This document shows positions 8,016 to 20,255 of a stretch of 64,000 nt of DNA, piece by piece. Origin of the DNA: Marinobacter koreensis (GTDB lineage: Bacteria > Pseudomonadota > Gammaproteobacteria > Pseudomonadales > Oleiphilaceae); assembly GCF_023156285.1 (NCBI RefSeq), contig NZ_JAKZAJ010000004.1, positions 62,001 to 126,000 of the forward strand, in the 5' to 3' direction. How positions within the stretch are numbered: position 1 is the first letter of the stretch; each line of letters starts with the position of its first letter. The notes below the pieces were generated by a model. The model did not search any database and was not told the origin of the DNA. It saw only the letters and a program-made list of their open reading frames with translations. Position numbers and translations under genes: made by a program.

Positions 8016-9770
8016 ATGACTACGGACACGATCGGTGATGAATGGTTGGAAGCCCTGGAACGGGACTTCGGCGCCAGTGTGCTGCACGAACAGCACACTC
8101 ATACCGGTATGCCAGTGCTCTGGGTTACGCGGGAGGCGCTGACGGATGTTCTGGCCTACCTGAAAAACCTGAACGCCCCGTTTGATCTGCTCTACGATCT
8201 TTCCGCCATGGATGAGCGGCTCCGTGGCCATCGCCAGGGGTTGCCGCGGTCTGATTTTACGGTTTTCTATCAGCTGATGTCGGTGTCACGGAACCGGGAC
8301 ATCATGCTGAAAGTCGCCCTGACTGAAGAAGACCTGAACCTGCCCACCGCCACCGGCGTGTTCCCGGCTGCCAACTGGTATGAGCGGGAAGTGTGGGACA
8401 TGTTCGGCATTGCCTTTTCCGGCCATCCCCATCTCGCTCGGATCCTGATGCCGCCGACCTGGATTGGCCATCCGCTGCGCAAGGATTACCCCGCCCGGGC
8501 CACGGAGTTCGACCCGTATACCCTGACGGTGGCCGGTGAGGAAAAGGAGCAGGAGGCCCTGCAGTTTGTCCCCGAAAACTGGGGCATGGCGCGGGAACGG
8601 GACGGCGCCGAGTTCATGTTCCTGAACCTTGGGCCCAACCATCCGTCCGCCCACGGCGCCTTTCGCATCGTCCTGCAGCTCGATGGTGAGGAAGTGGTCG
8701 ACTGCGTACCGGACATTGGCTACCACCACCGGGGCGCAGAGAAAATGGCCGAACGCCAGTCCTGGCACAGCTTCATTCCTTATACCGACCGCATTGACTA
8801 TACCGGCGGGGTAATGAACAACCTGCCCTATGTGCTGGCGGTGGAAAAGCTGGCCGGGATTGAGGTGCCCGACCGGGTGAAAACCATCAGGGTCATGATG
8901 GCCGAGATGTTCCGGATCACCAGCCATCTGCTGTTCCTGGGCACCTACCTGCAGGATCTGGGGGCCATGACACCAGTGTTCTTCACCTTCAGTGACCGGC
9001 AGAGGGGTTACAAGGTGATTGAGGGGATTACCGGGTTCCGGATGCACCCGGCCTGGTATCGCATCGGCGGGGTGATGCAGGATCTGCCCCGGGGCTGGGA
9101 GAAGCTGGTGCAGGAGTTCCTCGACTGGATGCCTCCCCGGCTGCGGGAATACGAGCGGGCCATGATGGAAAACGCTCTGGTAAAGGAGCGCACCCGCAAC
9201 GTGGCCGCGTTTGATACCACCGAAGCCCTGGCCTGGGGCGTCACCGGCCCCAACCTGCGCGCCACCGGCTGCAATTTCGATCTGCGCAAACAGCGGCCCT
9301 ATTCCGGCTATGACAATTTCGAATTCGAAGTGCCCCTGGGCGACCGCGGCGATGTCTTCGACCGCGGCCAGCTCCGCATCGAGGAAATGCGCCAGAGCCT
9401 GCGAATTATCCAGCAATGCGTGGATCACATGCCGGCCGGGGATTTCAAGGCGGATCATCCGCTGACCACTCCGCCGCCCCGGGAGCGGATGCTGGAGCAC
9501 ATCGAAACCCTGATTACCCACTTCCTGCAGGTGTCCTGGGGGCCGGTGCTCAAACCCCAGGAATCCATGCAGATGGTCGAGGCCACCAAGGGGATCAACA
9601 GCTATTACCTGACCAGTGACGGCAACACCATGAGCTACCGAACCCGGATCCGGACGCCGAGCTTCCCGCACCTGCAGCAGATACCCAGTCTGATGCGGGG
9701 CGGCTTTGTGCCGGATCTGATCGCCCATCTGGGCAGCATTGATTTTGTGATGGCAGACGTGGACCGCTGA
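8016..9770 (+). CDS. nuoCD: Fused NADH-quinone oxidoreductase subunits C and D
   Basis: This is one 584-residue protein. Residues about 1-185 are NuoC, including REVWDMFGI and GHPLRKDYP. Residues about 200-584 are the 49-kDa-type NuoD, with [22 protein letters not shown] and IDYTGG at the quinone site, and a C-terminal ending in [11 protein letters not shown]. The C-D fusion is typical of Enterobacteria, Pseudomonas and relatives. NuoD forms much of the quinone cavity with NuoB. The stop codon shares its last base with the nuoE ATG. Confidence 0.98.
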   Translation: MTTDTIGDEWLEALERDFGASVLHEQHTHTGMPVLWVTREALTDVLAYLKNLNAPFDLLYDLSAMDERLRGHRQGLPRSDFTVFYQLMSVSRNRDIMLKVALTEEDLNLPTATGVFPAANWYEREVWDMFGIAFSGHPHLARILMPPTWIGHPLRKDYPARATEFDPYTLTVAGEEKEQEALQFVPENWGMARERDGAEFMFLNLGPNHPSAHGAFRIVLQLDGEEVVDCVPDIGYHHRGAEKMAERQSWHSFIPYTDRIDYTGGVMNNLPYVLAVEKLAGIEVPDRVKTIRVMMAEMFRITSHLLFLGTYLQDLGAMTPVFFTFSDRQRGYKVIEGITGFRMHPAWYRIGGVMQDLPRGWEKLVQEFLDWMPPRLREYERAMMENALVKERTRNVAAFDTTEALAWGVTGPNLRATGCNFDLRKQRPYSGYDNFEFEVPLGDRGDVFDRGQLRIEEMRQSLRIIQQCVDHMPAGDFKADHPLTTPPPRERMLEHIETLITHFLQVSWGPVLKPQESMQMVEATKGINSYYLTSDGNTMSYRTRIRTPSFPHLQQIPSLMRGGFVPDLIAHLGSIDFVMADVDR

Positions 9771-10288
9771 TGATGGAACAGAGCCAGGCTTCAAACCAGC
9801 AGACCCTCGCCACCGACGGCTTCCAGTTGCATCCGGAGGACGAAGCCGCCATGCGCCAAGAGGCGGGCCATTACGAGCAACCCCAGGCCGCCTGCATCGA
9901 GGCGCTGAAGATCGTCCAGCGCCGCCATGGCTGGGTGCCCGATGGCGCGATTGCCGCCATTGCCCGGGTGCTGGGCGTGGGCCCGGCCAGCGTGGAGGGT
10001 GTGGCCACGTTCTACAGTCTGATTTTCCGGCAGCCGGTGGGGCGCCATGTGATTCTGGTGTGCGATTCCAGTTCCTGTTTCCTGACCGGTTTTGACCCGC
10101 TTCTGGATGCCCTGACCGAGCGCCTCGGTATCGGGCTGGGTGAAACCACCGCAGATGGTCGTTTCACCCTCCTGCCTGTGTGTTGCCTGGGCGCCTGCGA
10201 TGGGGCGCCGGCCCTGATGATTGACGATGATGTGTATGGCCCGGTGGGCGCCGATGATCTCCCGACGGTATTGGAGGGGTATTCGTGA
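9770..10288 (+). CDS. nuoE: NADH-quinone oxidoreductase subunit E
   Basis: The 172-residue thioredoxin-fold [2Fe-2S] subunit (cluster N1a) has ligands C98, C103, C139 and C143 in VCDSSSCF and [10 protein letters not shown]. The upstream helical part ([22 protein letters not shown]) is typical. It starts within the nuoCD stop (TGATG) and its own stop overlaps the GTG of nuoF. It is paralogous to FdsG further along the window. Confidence 0.97.
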   Translation: MMEQSQASNQQTLATDGFQLHPEDEAAMRQEAGHYEQPQAACIEALKIVQRRHGWVPDGAIAAIARVLGVGPASVEGVATFYSLIFRQPVGRHVILVCDSSSCFLTGFDPLLDALTERLGIGLGETTADGRFTLLPVCCLGACDGAPALMIDDDVYGPVGADDLPTVLEGYS

Positions 10289-11655
10289 ACAGCCAGCGTC
10301 AGTCGCCTATTTATCGCAGCCGCCTGCTTCAGCCCGCGTCCGATCGCAAGCCGGAGACCCACCCGCTGACCTGGCGGCTGCGGGATGACGGCCAGGTCGT
10401 CGATCTCGCGGACTACGAGGCAAAAGAGGGTTATCGGGCGGTCCGGCGGGTTCTGAATGAACACGATCCCCAGTCCGTTATTGCCGCGATGAAGGACGCC
10501 AATGTCCGGGGTCGCGGCGGCGCCGGCTTTTCCGCCGGCCTGAAATGGAGCCTGACCATGCAGGGCGGCGACATGCCCCGGGGGTACATCGTCTGCAACG
10601 CCGATGAGATGGAGCCGGGCACGTTCAAGGACCGCCTGCTGATGGAGCAACAACCCCACCTGCTGATCGAGGGCATGATCCTGTCGGCGTTCGCCAACAA
10701 CGCGCGTTATGGCTACATCTTCCTGCGGGGGGAATACGTGGAGTCGGCCCGGGTGCTGACTCAGGCACTCGCGGAAGCCCGGGAGGCCGGCTGGCTGGGG
10801 CCCGACATTGCCGGCAGCGGCTTTGATTTCGACATTGCCCTGCACACCGGTGCCGGGCGCTACATCTGCGGCGAGGAGACCGCCCTGCTCAATTCCCTGG
10901 AAGGCAAACGCGCCAACCCCAGGGCCAAACCGCCGTTTCCGGGGCAGTCCGGGGCCTGGGGCAAGCCCACGGTGGTGAACAACGTCGAGACCCTGTGCAA
11001 TGCGCCGGCCGTTCTGCTGCGCGGTGCCGACTGGTATCAGGGGCTGTCCGGGGGTCGCACCGACGATGGTGGCACCAAACTCTATGGCGCCTCGGGGCTG
11101 GTGAACCGGCCCGGACTCTGGGAGTTACCCATCGGAGTCACCGGCCGGGAAATCCTGGATCGCGCCGGTGGCCTGCGGGACGGCCGAAACCTCAAGGCCT
11201 GGTTGCCCGGGGGGGCCAGCACCGGGTTTCTGTTGCCGGAGCACCTGGATCTGCCGCTGGATTTCGACACTGTGGGCAAGGAGGGCAGTCGCCTCGGAAC
11301 CGGTTTGCTGACTGTGGTGACCGAGGATCAGAGCATGGTCTCGCTGCTGCGCAACCTGGAGGCGTTCTTTGCCCGGGAATCCTGCGGCTGGTGCACGCCC
11401 TGCCGGGATGGACTGCCGTGGACCGTGAAGTTGCTGATGGCCCTGGAACGCGGCGAAGGCGAGGCCGGCGACGTGGAGTTGCTGGACAAGCTGGCCGCGG
11501 ACTGCGGGCCGGGATTGACCTTTTGCGCCCATGCGCCGGGTGCGGCGATGCCCCTGCAGACGGCGCTCCGGCATTTCCGGCACGAATTCGAGCAGGGGGT
11601 GCGCTCTCCGGAGGACAGGGCTCGCGGGGCGTCGGTTTCAGTGGGGGAAGCATGA
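10285..11655 (+). CDS. nuoF: NADH-quinone oxidoreductase subunit F
   Basis: The 456-residue NADH-binding subunit carries FMN and the N3 [4Fe-4S] cluster. The glycine-rich NADH site [14 protein letters not shown], the FMN region [14 protein letters not shown] and [13 protein letters not shown], and the cluster motif [12 protein letters not shown] plus a later cysteine are all present. The start is GTG inside the GTGA overlap with nuoE. It delivers hydride-derived electrons from NADH to the chain of clusters in NuoG. Confidence 0.97.
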   Translation: MNSQRQSPIYRSRLLQPASDRKPETHPLTWRLRDDGQVVDLADYEAKEGYRAVRRVLNEHDPQSVIAAMKDANVRGRGGAGFSAGLKWSLTMQGGDMPRGYIVCNADEMEPGTFKDRLLMEQQPHLLIEGMILSAFANNARYGYIFLRGEYVESARVLTQALAEAREAGWLGPDIAGSGFDFDIALHTGAGRYICGEETALLNSLEGKRANPRAKPPFPGQSGAWGKPTVVNNVETLCNAPAVLLRGADWYQGLSGGRTDDGGTKLYGASGLVNRPGLWELPIGVTGREILDRAGGLRDGRNLKAWLPGGASTGFLLPEHLDLPLDFDTVGKEGSRLGTGLLTVVTEDQSMVSLLRNLEAFFARESCGWCTPCRDGLPWTVKLLMALERGEGEAGDVELLDKLAADCGPGLTFCAHAPGAAMPLQTALRHFRHEFEQGVRSPEDRARGASVSVGEA

Positions 11656-11693
11656 CGCAGCAATCAACTGGCGGCAGGGAGTAAACCGGTACC

Positions 11694-14450
11694 ATGGCAA
11701 CCATTCATGTGGACGGCCAGAGCTACGAGGTCGATGGCGCAGACAACCTGCTCCATGCCTGCCTGTCCCTGGGGCTGGACATACCCTATTTCTGCTGGCA
11801 CCCGGCCATGGGCAGTGTCGGGGCCTGTCGCCAGTGCACCGTGCGCCAGTACAAGGATAAGGACGACGACAGGGGCATGCTGGTGATGTCCTGTATGACC
11901 CCGGCGGCGGACGGCACCCGCATCGATATCGAGGATGAGGAGGCCCGGGCGTTCCGGGCCAGTGTGGTGGAATGGCTGATGATCAACCACCCCCACGACT
12001 GCCCGGTGTGCGAGGAGGGTGGCCATTGCCACCTGCAGGACATGACGGTGATGACCGGGCACGACCGGCGTCGCTACCGGTTCCGCAAGCGTACCCGTCG
12101 CAACCAGTACCTGGGGCCGTTCATTGCTCATGAGATGAACCGCTGTATTACCTGCTACCGCTGCGTGCGCTTTTACAACGACTACGCCGGTGGCAAGGAT
12201 CTCGGGGCGTTCGGGGCCAAGGACAACATCTATTTCGGCCGTCACGAAGAAGGCACGCTGGAGAGCCGGTTTGCGGGCAATCTGACCGAGGTCTGCCCCA
12301 CCGGTGTGTTCACCGACCAGAGCCATTCCGATCACTACACCCGCAAGTGGGATCTGCAGTTTGCGCCGGGCATCTGCCACCAGTGTGCCATGGGCTGCAA
12401 CATCAGTCCGGGCGAGCGCTATGGCGAGATTCGCCGCATCGAAAACCGCTACCACGGCGATCTCAACGGCTACTTTCTGTGCGATCTGGGCCGGTTCGGC
12501 TATGGCTATGTGAACCGCACCGACCGCCCCAGGGTGCCCGAGTGGCAGGTGTCTGCGGGTGAGCCGCCGGCCGAACTGCAGGTGGATGCAGTCCTGGCGC
12601 GCATTGGCGATGCCCTTCTCCATGCCCGCCGGGTGATTGGCGTCGGGTCGCCCCGGGCCAGCCTCGAGAGCAATCATCAGCTTCGCGAGCTGGTCGGCGC
12701 CGATAACTTCTCCACCGGCATCGGGGCACTGGAACAGGATTGCCTCCAGCGCATGAACGACCTCAACCGCAGTTGCGGTCTGCGAACCCCCACACTCCGG
12801 GAAGTGGAGGAGCACGACGCCGTCCTGGTGTTGGGGGAAGACCCGATGGAAAGCGCCGCCCGACTGGGCCTGGCCATTCGCCAAGCGATCACGGCACCGC
12901 CGGCGGAGCGGGCCGCAAAGCTGGGCGTGCCGGGGTGGAATGCCGAGGCCATGAAGACCCTGGCCCAGGATCACCGCCAACCGCTGTTCATTGCCTATCC
13001 GGCGGCCACCGAACTGGACGAAATCGCCCGGCCCAGGCTGTCCCTGGCACCGGAGGATATTGCGAGACTGGGCTTTGCCGTCGCCCACGCCATTGATCCG
13101 GCCGCGCCCGACGTGCCGGATCTGGCCGATGAGCTCCGTGAACAAGCCGGTGAGATTGCCCGGTCATTAATGCATGCGGATCGCCCGTTGGTGGTCAGTG
13201 GCGGGTCACTGATGTCGCCGGCTGTGCTGGACGCCGCCGGCAATATCGCCCGGGCCCTGGCACGCCGGGCGAGCCTCGGTGGGCTGGTGTTCATACGCCG
13301 GGAGGTCAACAGCACCGGCGTGTCACTGATGGACGGACAGCCGCTGGACTGGGCCCTGGATCAACTGTCCGCCGGACAGGCCGACGCGGTGGTTATTCTC
13401 GAAAACGATCTGTACCAACGCCTGCCGGATACCCGGGTCGACGCGGCACTGGACCGCTCCGACGTGACGGTGGTGATCGATCACCAGCGTACCCGGACCC
13501 TGGAACGGGCCACGTTCTCGCTGCCGGCCGCCACCTTTGCCGAGGCAGACGGCACACTGGTCAGCCTGGAAGGCCGGGCCCAGCGCTTTTTCCAGGTCTT
13601 CGAGCCAACCTACATGCGGCCGGAGGCGCGCATTCATGAAAGCTGGCGATGGTTGCACGCGCTTTCGAACCGTCAGAACCGGGCGGATTCCGGCGAGATT
13701 ACGCTTGATCAGGTGACCGGTGCCTGCGCCAGTGCCTATGCGGACCTGGCGCCGATTGTGGAGGCGGCACCGGGTTCGGGGTATCGGGTCGAAGGGCTTC
13801 GACTTGCGCGGGAACCTCACCGGTACAGTGGTCGCACCTCCATGCGGGCCAACCAGAATGTCAGTGAACCGCGCACGCCCCAGGATCCGGATTCTGCGTT
13901 TGCCTTTTCGATGGAAGGCTACAGTGGCTATCAGCAGCCCCGGCAACAGGTGCCGTTTGCCTGGGCGCCGGGCTGGAATTCGCCCCAGGCATGGAACAAG
14001 TTCACCGACGAGGTGGGCGGTCATTTACGGGGCGGCGACCCGGGTATCCGGCTGCTGAACCCGCAGCCGGGCCGGTATGAGTATGCCGGTAATATCCCCG
14101 ATGCGTTCCGGGCGGACGGCGGGGGCTGCCAGGCCCTGGTGCTACCCCGGCTGTTTGGCGGCGAGGAAACCTCGGCGCTGGCGGAGCCGATCCGGCAGCG
14201 CATGGAGCGCCCGGTGTTACTGCTTTCCGAAACCGATGCTACGGGCCTGGGTGCGGAACTGGGCGGGCTGGTCACGGTTACCGGTGACCATGCCTGTGTC
14301 ACCCTTCCGGCCCGCGTCCAGCCTGACTGGCCCACCGGCCTGGTCGGTTTGCCGGCAGGCAGCGTCCCGATCGGATTGAACGGCAGCCGGGTGACCCTGA
14401 GCGCCGGTCCGGGGGCTACACCGAGCCCCGGTGAGGAGGTGCGGCCATGA
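11694..14450 (+). CDS. nuoG: NADH-quinone oxidoreductase subunit G
   Basis: The 918-residue iron-sulfur subunit has an N-terminal [2Fe-2S] ferredoxin domain ([15 protein letters not shown]). A His-Cys3 cluster ([12 protein letters not shown]) and further [4Fe-4S] ligands (CITCYRC) follow, then the extra N7 cluster motif CHQCAMGCN with a later FLCD cysteine. The rest is a molybdopterin-oxidoreductase-like domain without cofactor. The length and the N7 cluster match the E. coli type. It starts 38 nt after nuoF and overlaps nuoH by ATGA. Confidence 0.96.
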   Translation: MATIHVDGQSYEVDGADNLLHACLSLGLDIPYFCWHPAMGSVGACRQCTVRQYKDKDDDRGMLVMSCMTPAADGTRIDIEDEEARAFRASVVEWLMINHPHDCPVCEEGGHCHLQDMTVMTGHDRRRYRFRKRTRRNQYLGPFIAHEMNRCITCYRCVRFYNDYAGGKDLGAFGAKDNIYFGRHEEGTLESRFAGNLTEVCPTGVFTDQSHSDHYTRKWDLQFAPGICHQCAMGCNISPGERYGEIRRIENRYHGDLNGYFLCDLGRFGYGYVNRTDRPRVPEWQVSAGEPPAELQVDAVLARIGDALLHARRVIGVGSPRASLESNHQLRELVGADNFSTGIGALEQDCLQRMNDLNRSCGLRTPTLREVEEHDAVLVLGEDPMESAARLGLAIRQAITAPPAERAAKLGVPGWNAEAMKTLAQDHRQPLFIAYPAATELDEIARPRLSLAPEDIARLGFAVAHAIDPAAPDVPDLADELREQAGEIARSLMHADRPLVVSGGSLMSPAVLDAAGNIARALARRASLGGLVFIRREVNSTGVSLMDGQPLDWALDQLSAGQADAVVILENDLYQRLPDTRVDAALDRSDVTVVIDHQRTRTLERATFSLPAATFAEADGTLVSLEGRAQRFFQVFEPTYMRPEARIHESWRWLHALSNRQNRADSGEITLDQVTGACASAYADLAPIVEAAPGSGYRVEGLRLAREPHRYSGRTSMRANQNVSEPRTPQDPDSAFAFSMEGYSGYQQPRQQVPFAWAPGWNSPQAWNKFTDEVGGHLRGGDPGIRLLNPQPGRYEYAGNIPDAFRADGGGCQALVLPRLFGGEETSALAEPIRQRMERPVLLLSETDATGLGAELGGLVTVTGDHACVTLPARVQPDWPTGLVGLPAGSVPIGLNGSRVTLSAGPGATPSPGEEVRP

Positions 14451-15424
14451 GTTGGCTGAGCCCCGAACTGCAAGCCATTCTCTGGGGGATGTTCCAGGCT
14501 CTGGTAATCCTCTTGGGCGCGGTGCTGCTGGGTGCGGTTCTGACCATCGTGGAGCGGCGTCTGCTCGGGTTGTGGCAGGACCGCTACGGGCCCAACCGGG
14601 TGGGGCCGTTTGGCACCCTGCAGCTGGTGGCGGACATGATCAAGATCTTCTTCAAGGAAGATTGGATCCCGCCCTTCGCCGACCGACCGCTGTTTGTGCT
14701 GGCGCCGGTGATTGCGTTTGCCTCCCTGTTGCTGTCGTTCATCATCATTCCGATCACGCCCGGCTGGGGGATTGCCGACCTGCATATCGGACTATTGTTC
14801 TTCCTGGCGATGGCCGGCATCAATGTGTATTCGGTGTTGCTTGGGGGTTGGGCGAGTGGCAACAAGTACGCCCTGTTGGGCGCCATCCGCTCGTCTGCAC
14901 AGACCATTTCCTACGAGGTGTTCATGGGCCTGTCGCTGATGGGCGTGGTGGCTCTGGCCGGCTCGTTCAACCTGCGCGAGATTGTCGCGGCCCAGGACGG
15001 TCTCTGGTTCGTGATTCCCCAGTTCTTCGGCTTCTGTACCTTCCTGATTGCCGGCATTGCCGTCACCCACCGGCACCCGTTTGACCAGCCGGAGGCGGAA
15101 CAGGAACTGGCGGACGGCTACCACATCGAGTACTCCAGCATGAAGTTCGGCCTGTTCTTTATTGGCGAATACGTCGGCATGGTGTTGGTGTCGGCGCTGA
15201 TCGTGACCCTGTTCTTTGGTGGCTGGCATGGGCCCTGGCTGCCGCCGATTCTGTGGTTTGCAATCAAGACGGCTTTCTTCCTGATGTTGTTCATCCTGTT
15301 GCGGGCCTCCTTGCCGCGGCCCCGTTACGACCGGGTGATGAGCTTTGGCTGGAAGGTGTGCCTGCCACTGACCCTGATCAACCTGTTGGCAACCGGCGCG
15401 GTCATTTTGCTGGTTGGCGAATGA
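14447..15424 (+). CDS. nuoH: NADH-quinone oxidoreductase subunit H
   Basis: The 325-residue membrane subunit has about eight helices and connects the peripheral arm to the pumping modules. Conserved parts are [20 protein letters not shown] near the N-terminus, the acidic loop [20 protein letters not shown], and the [11 protein letters not shown] segment near the C-terminus. The length equals that of E. coli NuoH. The start overlaps the nuoG stop. Confidence 0.98.
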   Translation: MSWLSPELQAILWGMFQALVILLGAVLLGAVLTIVERRLLGLWQDRYGPNRVGPFGTLQLVADMIKIFFKEDWIPPFADRPLFVLAPVIAFASLLLSFIIIPITPGWGIADLHIGLLFFLAMAGINVYSVLLGGWASGNKYALLGAIRSSAQTISYEVFMGLSLMGVVALAGSFNLREIVAAQDGLWFVIPQFFGFCTFLIAGIAVTHRHPFDQPEAEQELADGYHIEYSSMKFGLFFIGEYVGMVLVSALIVTLFFGGWHGPWLPPILWFAIKTAFFLMLFILLRASLPRPRYDRVMSFGWKVCLPLTLINLLATGAVILLVGE

Positions 15425-15443
15425 ATCCGAGGAGGACCCTGTT

Positions 15444-16013
15444 ATGGAGAAAGAAAAGGTCCCGTACATCAAATCCGTGTTGTGGCTGGTGCCCGCGACC
15501 TGGAGCCAGCTGCGGACCCTGGGCATGGTCTTCATGCACAGTTTCCGCAAGCGGGAGACGGTGAACTATCCGGACGAAGAGGTCTACCTGCCACCCCGCT
15601 ACCGGGGCCGGATCGTGTTGACCCGGGACCCGGACGGCGAGGAACGCTGTGTCGCCTGCAACCTCTGCGCGGTAGCCTGCCCGGTGGACTGCATTTCCCT
15701 GCAGAAGGGGGAGCAGGAGGACGGCCGCTGGTACCCGGAATTCTTCCGCATCAATTTCTCCCGATGCATCTTCTGCGGCATGTGCGAGGAGGCCTGCCCC
15801 ACCTCGGCGATCCAGTTGACCCCGGATTTCGAGATGGGCGAGTACGATCGCCAGCAGCTGGTGTATGAGAAAGAGGACCTGCTGATCAACGGGCCGGGCA
15901 AGGACCACGACTACCACTTCTACAAGGTGGCGGGCATGGCCATTGGCGGCAAGGACAAGGGACAGGCGCTGAATGAGGAGCAACCGGTGGACGTACGTTC
16001 GCTGTTGCCGTAG
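15444..16013 (+). CDS. nuoI: NADH-quinone oxidoreductase subunit I
   Basis: The 189-residue ferredoxin-like subunit has two [4Fe-4S] clusters (N6a and N6b), with motifs [15 protein letters not shown] and [17 protein letters not shown] 15444 is preceded by a GAGGAC site; an in-frame start at 15414 overlaps nuoH and lacks one. It carries electrons from NuoG to NuoB. Confidence 0.97.
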   Translation: MEKEKVPYIKSVLWLVPATWSQLRTLGMVFMHSFRKRETVNYPDEEVYLPPRYRGRIVLTRDPDGEERCVACNLCAVACPVDCISLQKGEQEDGRWYPEFFRINFSRCIFCGMCEEACPTSAIQLTPDFEMGEYDRQQLVYEKEDLLINGPGKDHDYHFYKVAGMAIGGKDKGQALNEEQPVDVRSLLP

Positions 16014-16031
16014 ATCCGGAGGAGAGGCCCT

Positions 16032-16550
16032 ATGGAACTGGCATTTTATCTCAGTGGCCTGGTCGCGGTGCTGGCCACACTGGGTGTGATCACTGGCAGG
16101 AATCCGGTGCACGCCGTTGTCTACCTGATTGTCTCGCTGATCGCGGTAGCGATGGTGTTTTTTGCGCTGGGCGCACCGTTTGCCGGCGCCCTGGAAATCA
16201 TTGTCTATGCCGGGGCGATCATGGTGCTGTTCGTGTTTGTGGTGATGATGCTCAACATCGGGCCGGAGCAGGACGGCGACCACACCGGCTGGCGCCACCC
16301 GCGACTCTGGATCGGTCCCTCGGTGCTGGCGGCGGTGTTGCTGGCGGTCATGATCACCCTGCTGGTACGGGGCGACATGGCGGGCGCCATTGATGGTGAA
16401 CTGCTCGCGGCAAGGTCGGTGGGGCTGACACTGTTCGGTCCCTGGCTGGTGGTCGTCGAACTGGCGGCGCTGTTACTGCTGGGTGCCCTGATTTCGGCCT
16501 CCCATGTCGGGCGTCGTTCAAATCCGTTGCGGAACAGGAGTGGACGCTGA
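16032..16550 (+). CDS. nuoJ: NADH-quinone oxidoreductase subunit J
   Basis: The 172-residue five-helix membrane subunit has the conserved third-helix segment [21 protein letters not shown], which contains the pi-bulge region involved in coupling. GGAGGAG is present upstream. The stop shares a base with the nuoK ATG (TGATG). Confidence 0.96.
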   Translation: MELAFYLSGLVAVLATLGVITGRNPVHAVVYLIVSLIAVAMVFFALGAPFAGALEIIVYAGAIMVLFVFVVMMLNIGPEQDGDHTGWRHPRLWIGPSVLAAVLLAVMITLLVRGDMAGAIDGELLAARSVGLTLFGPWLVVVELAALLLLGALISASHVGRRSNPLRNRSGR

Positions 16551-16858
16551 TGACAGGCATTCCGGTGGAACACGGTCTGATTCTGGCCACCTTACTGTTT
16601 GTGCTGGGCCTGGTCGGGCTGATGCGGCATCGCAATATGCTGTTCGTGCTGATCAGTCTTGAGGTGATGCTGAATGCGGCGGGCCTGGCCTTTGTAGTAG
16701 GGGCTACCGCCTGGGGCCAGCCTGATGGCCAGGCCATGTTCCTGCTGGTGATCACCCTGGCTGCCGCGGAAGCAGCGGTTGGTCTGGCGTTGATGATCCA
16801 GCTGTTCCAGCGGGCGCGGTCCCTGAATCTGGATCTGGTCAGCAGGATGCGCGGATGA
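16550..16858 (+). CDS. nuoK: NADH-quinone oxidoreductase subunit K
   Basis: The 102-residue three-helix subunit has both membrane glutamates that take part in proton transfer, in [12 protein letters not shown] and [13 protein letters not shown]. The size is normal for the family. The stop overlaps the start of nuoL (ATGATGG). Confidence 0.97.
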   Translation: MTGIPVEHGLILATLLFVLGLVGLMRHRNMLFVLISLEVMLNAAGLAFVVGATAWGQPDGQAMFLLVITLAAAEAAVGLALMIQLFQRARSLNLDLVSRMRG

Positions 16859-18729
16859 TGGATCTTCCTGTCACCCTGTCGTTTATCTGTCCCCTGATCG
16901 GTACCTTGGTGCTGGCGCTTTCCGGTGGTCGGCTGGGGCCGCGCGTCAGTTCCCTGATTGGTGTGGTCAGCATTGGTCTGGCGGCCCTGGCGACGGCGTG
17001 GGCCATCTCCCTGTACGTCGCCGGGGCGGGTGCCGTGCGATTTACCCTCTGGACCTGGATTCAGGCGGGCGCCTTCCAGCCCACCATCGGACTGTCGGTG
17101 GATGGGTTGGCGCTGGTCATGATGGCGGTCATTACTGGCGTCGGCTTTTTTATTCACCTGTTTGCCGCCTGGTACATGGCCGGTGACACCGGCGTGACCC
17201 GCTTTTACGCCTGGATGAACCTGTTCGTCTTCAGCATGCTGATCCTGGTGCTGGCGGATAACCTGATGCTGCTGTTCCTGGGATGGGAAGGTGTCGGGTT
17301 GTGCAGCTATCTGCTGATTGGCTATTACTACCAGGACAGTGCCAACGGCCGGGCCGCGTTCAAGGCATTCCTGGTGACGCGGATAGGCGATTTGCTGCTG
17401 GCGCTGGGGCTGTTCCTCCTGTTCAACGAGCTGGGTACCCTCGATATCCAGCAGGTGATGGCGCGGGCCGCCGAGGCCTGGTCCGTGGGGAATCCCACCG
17501 CGACTGTTGCGGCATTGCTGATCCTCGGCGGGGCGCTGGGCAAATCCGCCCAGGTACCGCTGCATACCTGGCTACCAGACGCCATGGCTGGCCCGACCCC
17601 GGTGTCGGCACTGATCCATGCGGCTACCATGGTAACCGCCGGCGTTTATCTGATTGCACGCCTGAACGGCCTGTTCCTGCTCGCACCGCAAGTGCTCTGG
17701 CTGGTGGGCGTGATCGGCGCGGTGTCGCTATTACTGGCTGCATTTGCCGCTCTGGCACAGACCGACATCAAGCGGGTATTGGCCTTTTCCACGATGAGCC
17801 AGATCGGCTATATGTTTCTGGCTTTGGGCGCTGGTGCGTTTGATGCCGCCATCTTCCACCTGGTGACCCATGCGTTCTTCAAGGCGCTGTTGTTCCTGTC
17901 CGCCGGCGCCGTGATTACCAGTTGTCACCACGAGCAGGACATGGCCCGGCTGGGCGGCCTCAGAAAACGCCTGCCGCTGGCCTATGCCGGGTTCCTGGTG
18001 GGCGGGTCGGCGCTGGTGGCACTGCCGCTGGTGACCGCCGGTTTCTACAGCAAGGATGAAATCCTCTGGCAGGCGATGGCGTCGGGTCACCAGGGTTTCC
18101 TGCTCGCGGGCCTTCTGGGCGCTTTCCTGACCTGCATATATACGGTGCGACTGATTGTCGGTACCTTCCACGGCGACTACGGCAGCGATAACGCCCGTCA
18201 CGCGGAACAGGGCAGAAATCCGCTGACGCACCATCTGCCGCTGGTGGTTCTGGCAGGGTTGTCCACGGCGCTGGGCGCCTGGCTATACCCGCATCTGGAG
18301 GACCTGTTCCCGGCTCCGCCCGGCGCCAGTGCCGAGACCGGCCACACCCTGCTTCAGACCCTGGCCACCGGCACCGTGATTTCCGGTCTGGCGGTCGCGG
18401 CCTGGCTGTTTCTGGCCCGTCGTCGCTGGCTTCAGCGGCAGGCCTCGCAAGGGTTGGGGGCCGTGTTGTGGCGTCTCTGGCACCAGGCCTGGGGCGTGGA
18501 TGCCCTCTACGACCGGCTGCTGGTGCAACCCTGGCTGTTTCTGGTGCGCATAATGAGACATGACGTGGTCAACATGGCCATGAATCTGCCGGCGCTGCTT
18601 TCCCGGATCCTGAATGGCGGGCTTGTGCGCGCTCAGAATGGCCGGATTCGCAGCTACGCGACGGTGATGGTGCTCGGGGCCACGATTATTCTGTTGGCCC
18701 TGGTGCTGTTTCCGGGGGGTGCTGCATGA
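16855..18729 (+). CDS. nuoL: NADH-quinone oxidoreductase subunit L
   Basis: This 624-residue distal proton-pump subunit is of the Mrp-antiporter type. Visible landmarks are [16 protein letters not shown] with the helix-5 glutamate, [35 protein letters not shown] with key lysine and histidines, and [16 protein letters not shown] helix 8 segments. The C-terminal part is consistent with the long lateral helix (residues about 520-600). Either of two adjacent ATGs could be the start. Confidence 0.97.
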   Translation: MMDLPVTLSFICPLIGTLVLALSGGRLGPRVSSLIGVVSIGLAALATAWAISLYVAGAGAVRFTLWTWIQAGAFQPTIGLSVDGLALVMMAVITGVGFFIHLFAAWYMAGDTGVTRFYAWMNLFVFSMLILVLADNLMLLFLGWEGVGLCSYLLIGYYYQDSANGRAAFKAFLVTRIGDLLLALGLFLLFNELGTLDIQQVMARAAEAWSVGNPTATVAALLILGGALGKSAQVPLHTWLPDAMAGPTPVSALIHAATMVTAGVYLIARLNGLFLLAPQVLWLVGVIGAVSLLLAAFAALAQTDIKRVLAFSTMSQIGYMFLALGAGAFDAAIFHLVTHAFFKALLFLSAGAVITSCHHEQDMARLGGLRKRLPLAYAGFLVGGSALVALPLVTAGFYSKDEILWQAMASGHQGFLLAGLLGAFLTCIYTVRLIVGTFHGDYGSDNARHAEQGRNPLTHHLPLVVLAGLSTALGAWLYPHLEDLFPAPPGASAETGHTLLQTLATGTVISGLAVAAWLFLARRRWLQRQASQGLGAVLWRLWHQAWGVDALYDRLLVQPWLFLVRIMRHDVVNMAMNLPALLSRILNGGLVRAQNGRIRSYATVMVLGATIILLALVLFPGGAA

Positions 18730-20255
18730 TCCTTGTCTGGCTGATTCTGATTCCCTTTCTGGGCGGTCTGTTGTGCTGGCAGGCCGATCGCTGGGGCAAG
18801 CATGCCCCGCGCTGGATTGCCCTGGCCACCATGCTGTTTGTCCTCGGTATCAGCCTCTGGGTGTGGGTGACCAGCGACTTTGCCCTTCCCGGAAGCAGTC
18901 AGGACCACTGGGTCCTGGAATGGCGGACGGGCTGGATCCCCCGCTTTGGCATCGACATACACCTTGCCATGGATGGCCTGTCACTGATCCTGGTAGCGCT
19001 CACCGGCTTTCTTGGCGCCCTGGCGGTGTTGTGCTCGTGGCATGAAATCAGTGATCGTATCGGCTTTTTTCACCTGAACCTGCTCTGGATACTGGGCGGC
19101 GTCGTGGGCGTGTTCCTGTCGCTGGACCTGTTTGTGTTTTTCCTGTTCTGGGAAATGATGCTGGTGCCCATGTATTTCCTCATCGCGCTCTGGGGGCACA
19201 GTGGCTCGGCGGGGCAGACCCGTATCCGGGCCGCCACGCGCTTTTTCATCTATACCCAGGCGAGCGGGCTGTTGATGCTGGTGGCGATTCTCGCGCTGGC
19301 GTTCATCCATTTCGGTAACACGGGTGAATGGTCGTTCAACTATTTCGTGCTCCGGGAGGCAGAGATCCCCGAGGCCATCGCGCCCTGGCTGATGCTCGGG
19401 TTTTTTGTGGCGTTTGCCGTCAAATTACCCGTGGTTCCGCTCCATGGCTGGTTGCCGGACGCGCACACCCAGGCGCCGACGGCGGGCAGTGTGGATCTGG
19501 CCGGTATACTGCTGAAAACCGCCGCCTACGGGATGCTGCGTTTCGGTGTGCCCCTGTTTCCGGCAGAGTCCCAGGCCTTTGCACCGGTGGCCATGGCCCT
19601 TGGCCTGTTCAGCATCGTGTATGGTGCGGTGCTCGCCTGTGGCCAGCAGGACATGAAGCGGTTGATCGCCTACACCAGTATTTCCCACATGGGCTTTGTG
19701 CTGATTGCCATCTATTCCGGCTCGGAACTCGCGGTTCAGGGCGCGATAGTGCTGATGGTGGCGCACGCGTTCTCGTCGGCGGGGCTGTTTATCCTGAGCG
19801 GACAGATCTACGAGCGCCTCCATACCCGAGACATGCGCCTGATGGGCGGGCTGTGGGGGCGTCTGCCCATCCTGCCCGGTCTCACCCTCTGCTTTGTCGC
19901 CGCATCCCTCGGGATGCCGGCAACGGCCAATTTCGTCGGAGAGTTCATGATCATGTTCGGAACCTTCAAGACGGCGCCGGTGGTGGTGATCATCGCCAGC
20001 AGCGGGCTGGTCCTCTCCGCCATATACTCCCTGTTACTGATGCAGCGAGTCTACTTCGGGCCCGTTTACCGGCAGGGCGCGCTGCCAGGCCCGGACTGGC
20101 GGGAGTATTTCATGATGCTGGTCCTGCTGGCCCTGGTCCTCCTGGTTGGCCTTTATCCCCAGCCTCTTCTGGACACCACCGCAGGTCTGTCCGGAACCAT
20201 TGCCGACCTGTTTGCCGGCATCAGCCCCGTGGACGTTTTCGGGGAGGTGCGTTAA
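18726..20255 (+). CDS. nuoM: NADH-quinone oxidoreductase subunit M
   Basis: The 509-residue antiporter-like pump subunit has the helix-5 glutamate in FFLFWEMMLVPMYFLI, the PVVPLHGWLPDAHTQAPTAG block with its lysine in helix 7, and YTSISHMGFVLI. The size equals that of E. coli NuoM. The start overlaps the nuoL stop and the stop overlaps the nuoN ATG. Confidence 0.97.
   Translation: MILVWLILIPFLGGLLCWQADRWGKHAPRWIALATMLFVLGISLWVWVTSDFALPGSSQDHWVLEWRTGWIPRFGIDIHLAMDGLSLILVALTGFLGALAVLCSWHEISDRIGFFHLNLLWILGGVVGVFLSLDLFVFFLFWEMMLVPMYFLIALWGHSGSAGQTRIRAATRFFIYTQASGLLMLVAILALAFIHFGNTGEWSFNYFVLREAEIPEAIAPWLMLGFFVAFAVKLPVVPLHGWLPDAHTQAPTAGSVDLAGILLKTAAYGMLRFGVPLFPAESQAFAPVAMALGLFSIVYGAVLACGQQDMKRLIAYTSISHMGFVLIAIYSGSELAVQGAIVLMVAHAFSSAGLFILSGQIYERLHTRDMRLMGGLWGRLPILPGLTLCFVAASLGMPATANFVGEFMIMFGTFKTAPVVVIIASSGLVLSAIYSLLLMQRVYFGPVYRQGALPGPDWREYFMMLVLLALVLLVGLYPQPLLDTTAGLSGTIADLFAGISPVDVFGEVR

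Noticed and set aside
11664..13145. A 493-residue open frame opposite nuoG, and similar long antisense frames opposite nuoCD and the symporter gene.
   Set aside because: Same reasoning: histidine/glycine/arginine-rich translations without family features, fully covered by real genes on the other strand.
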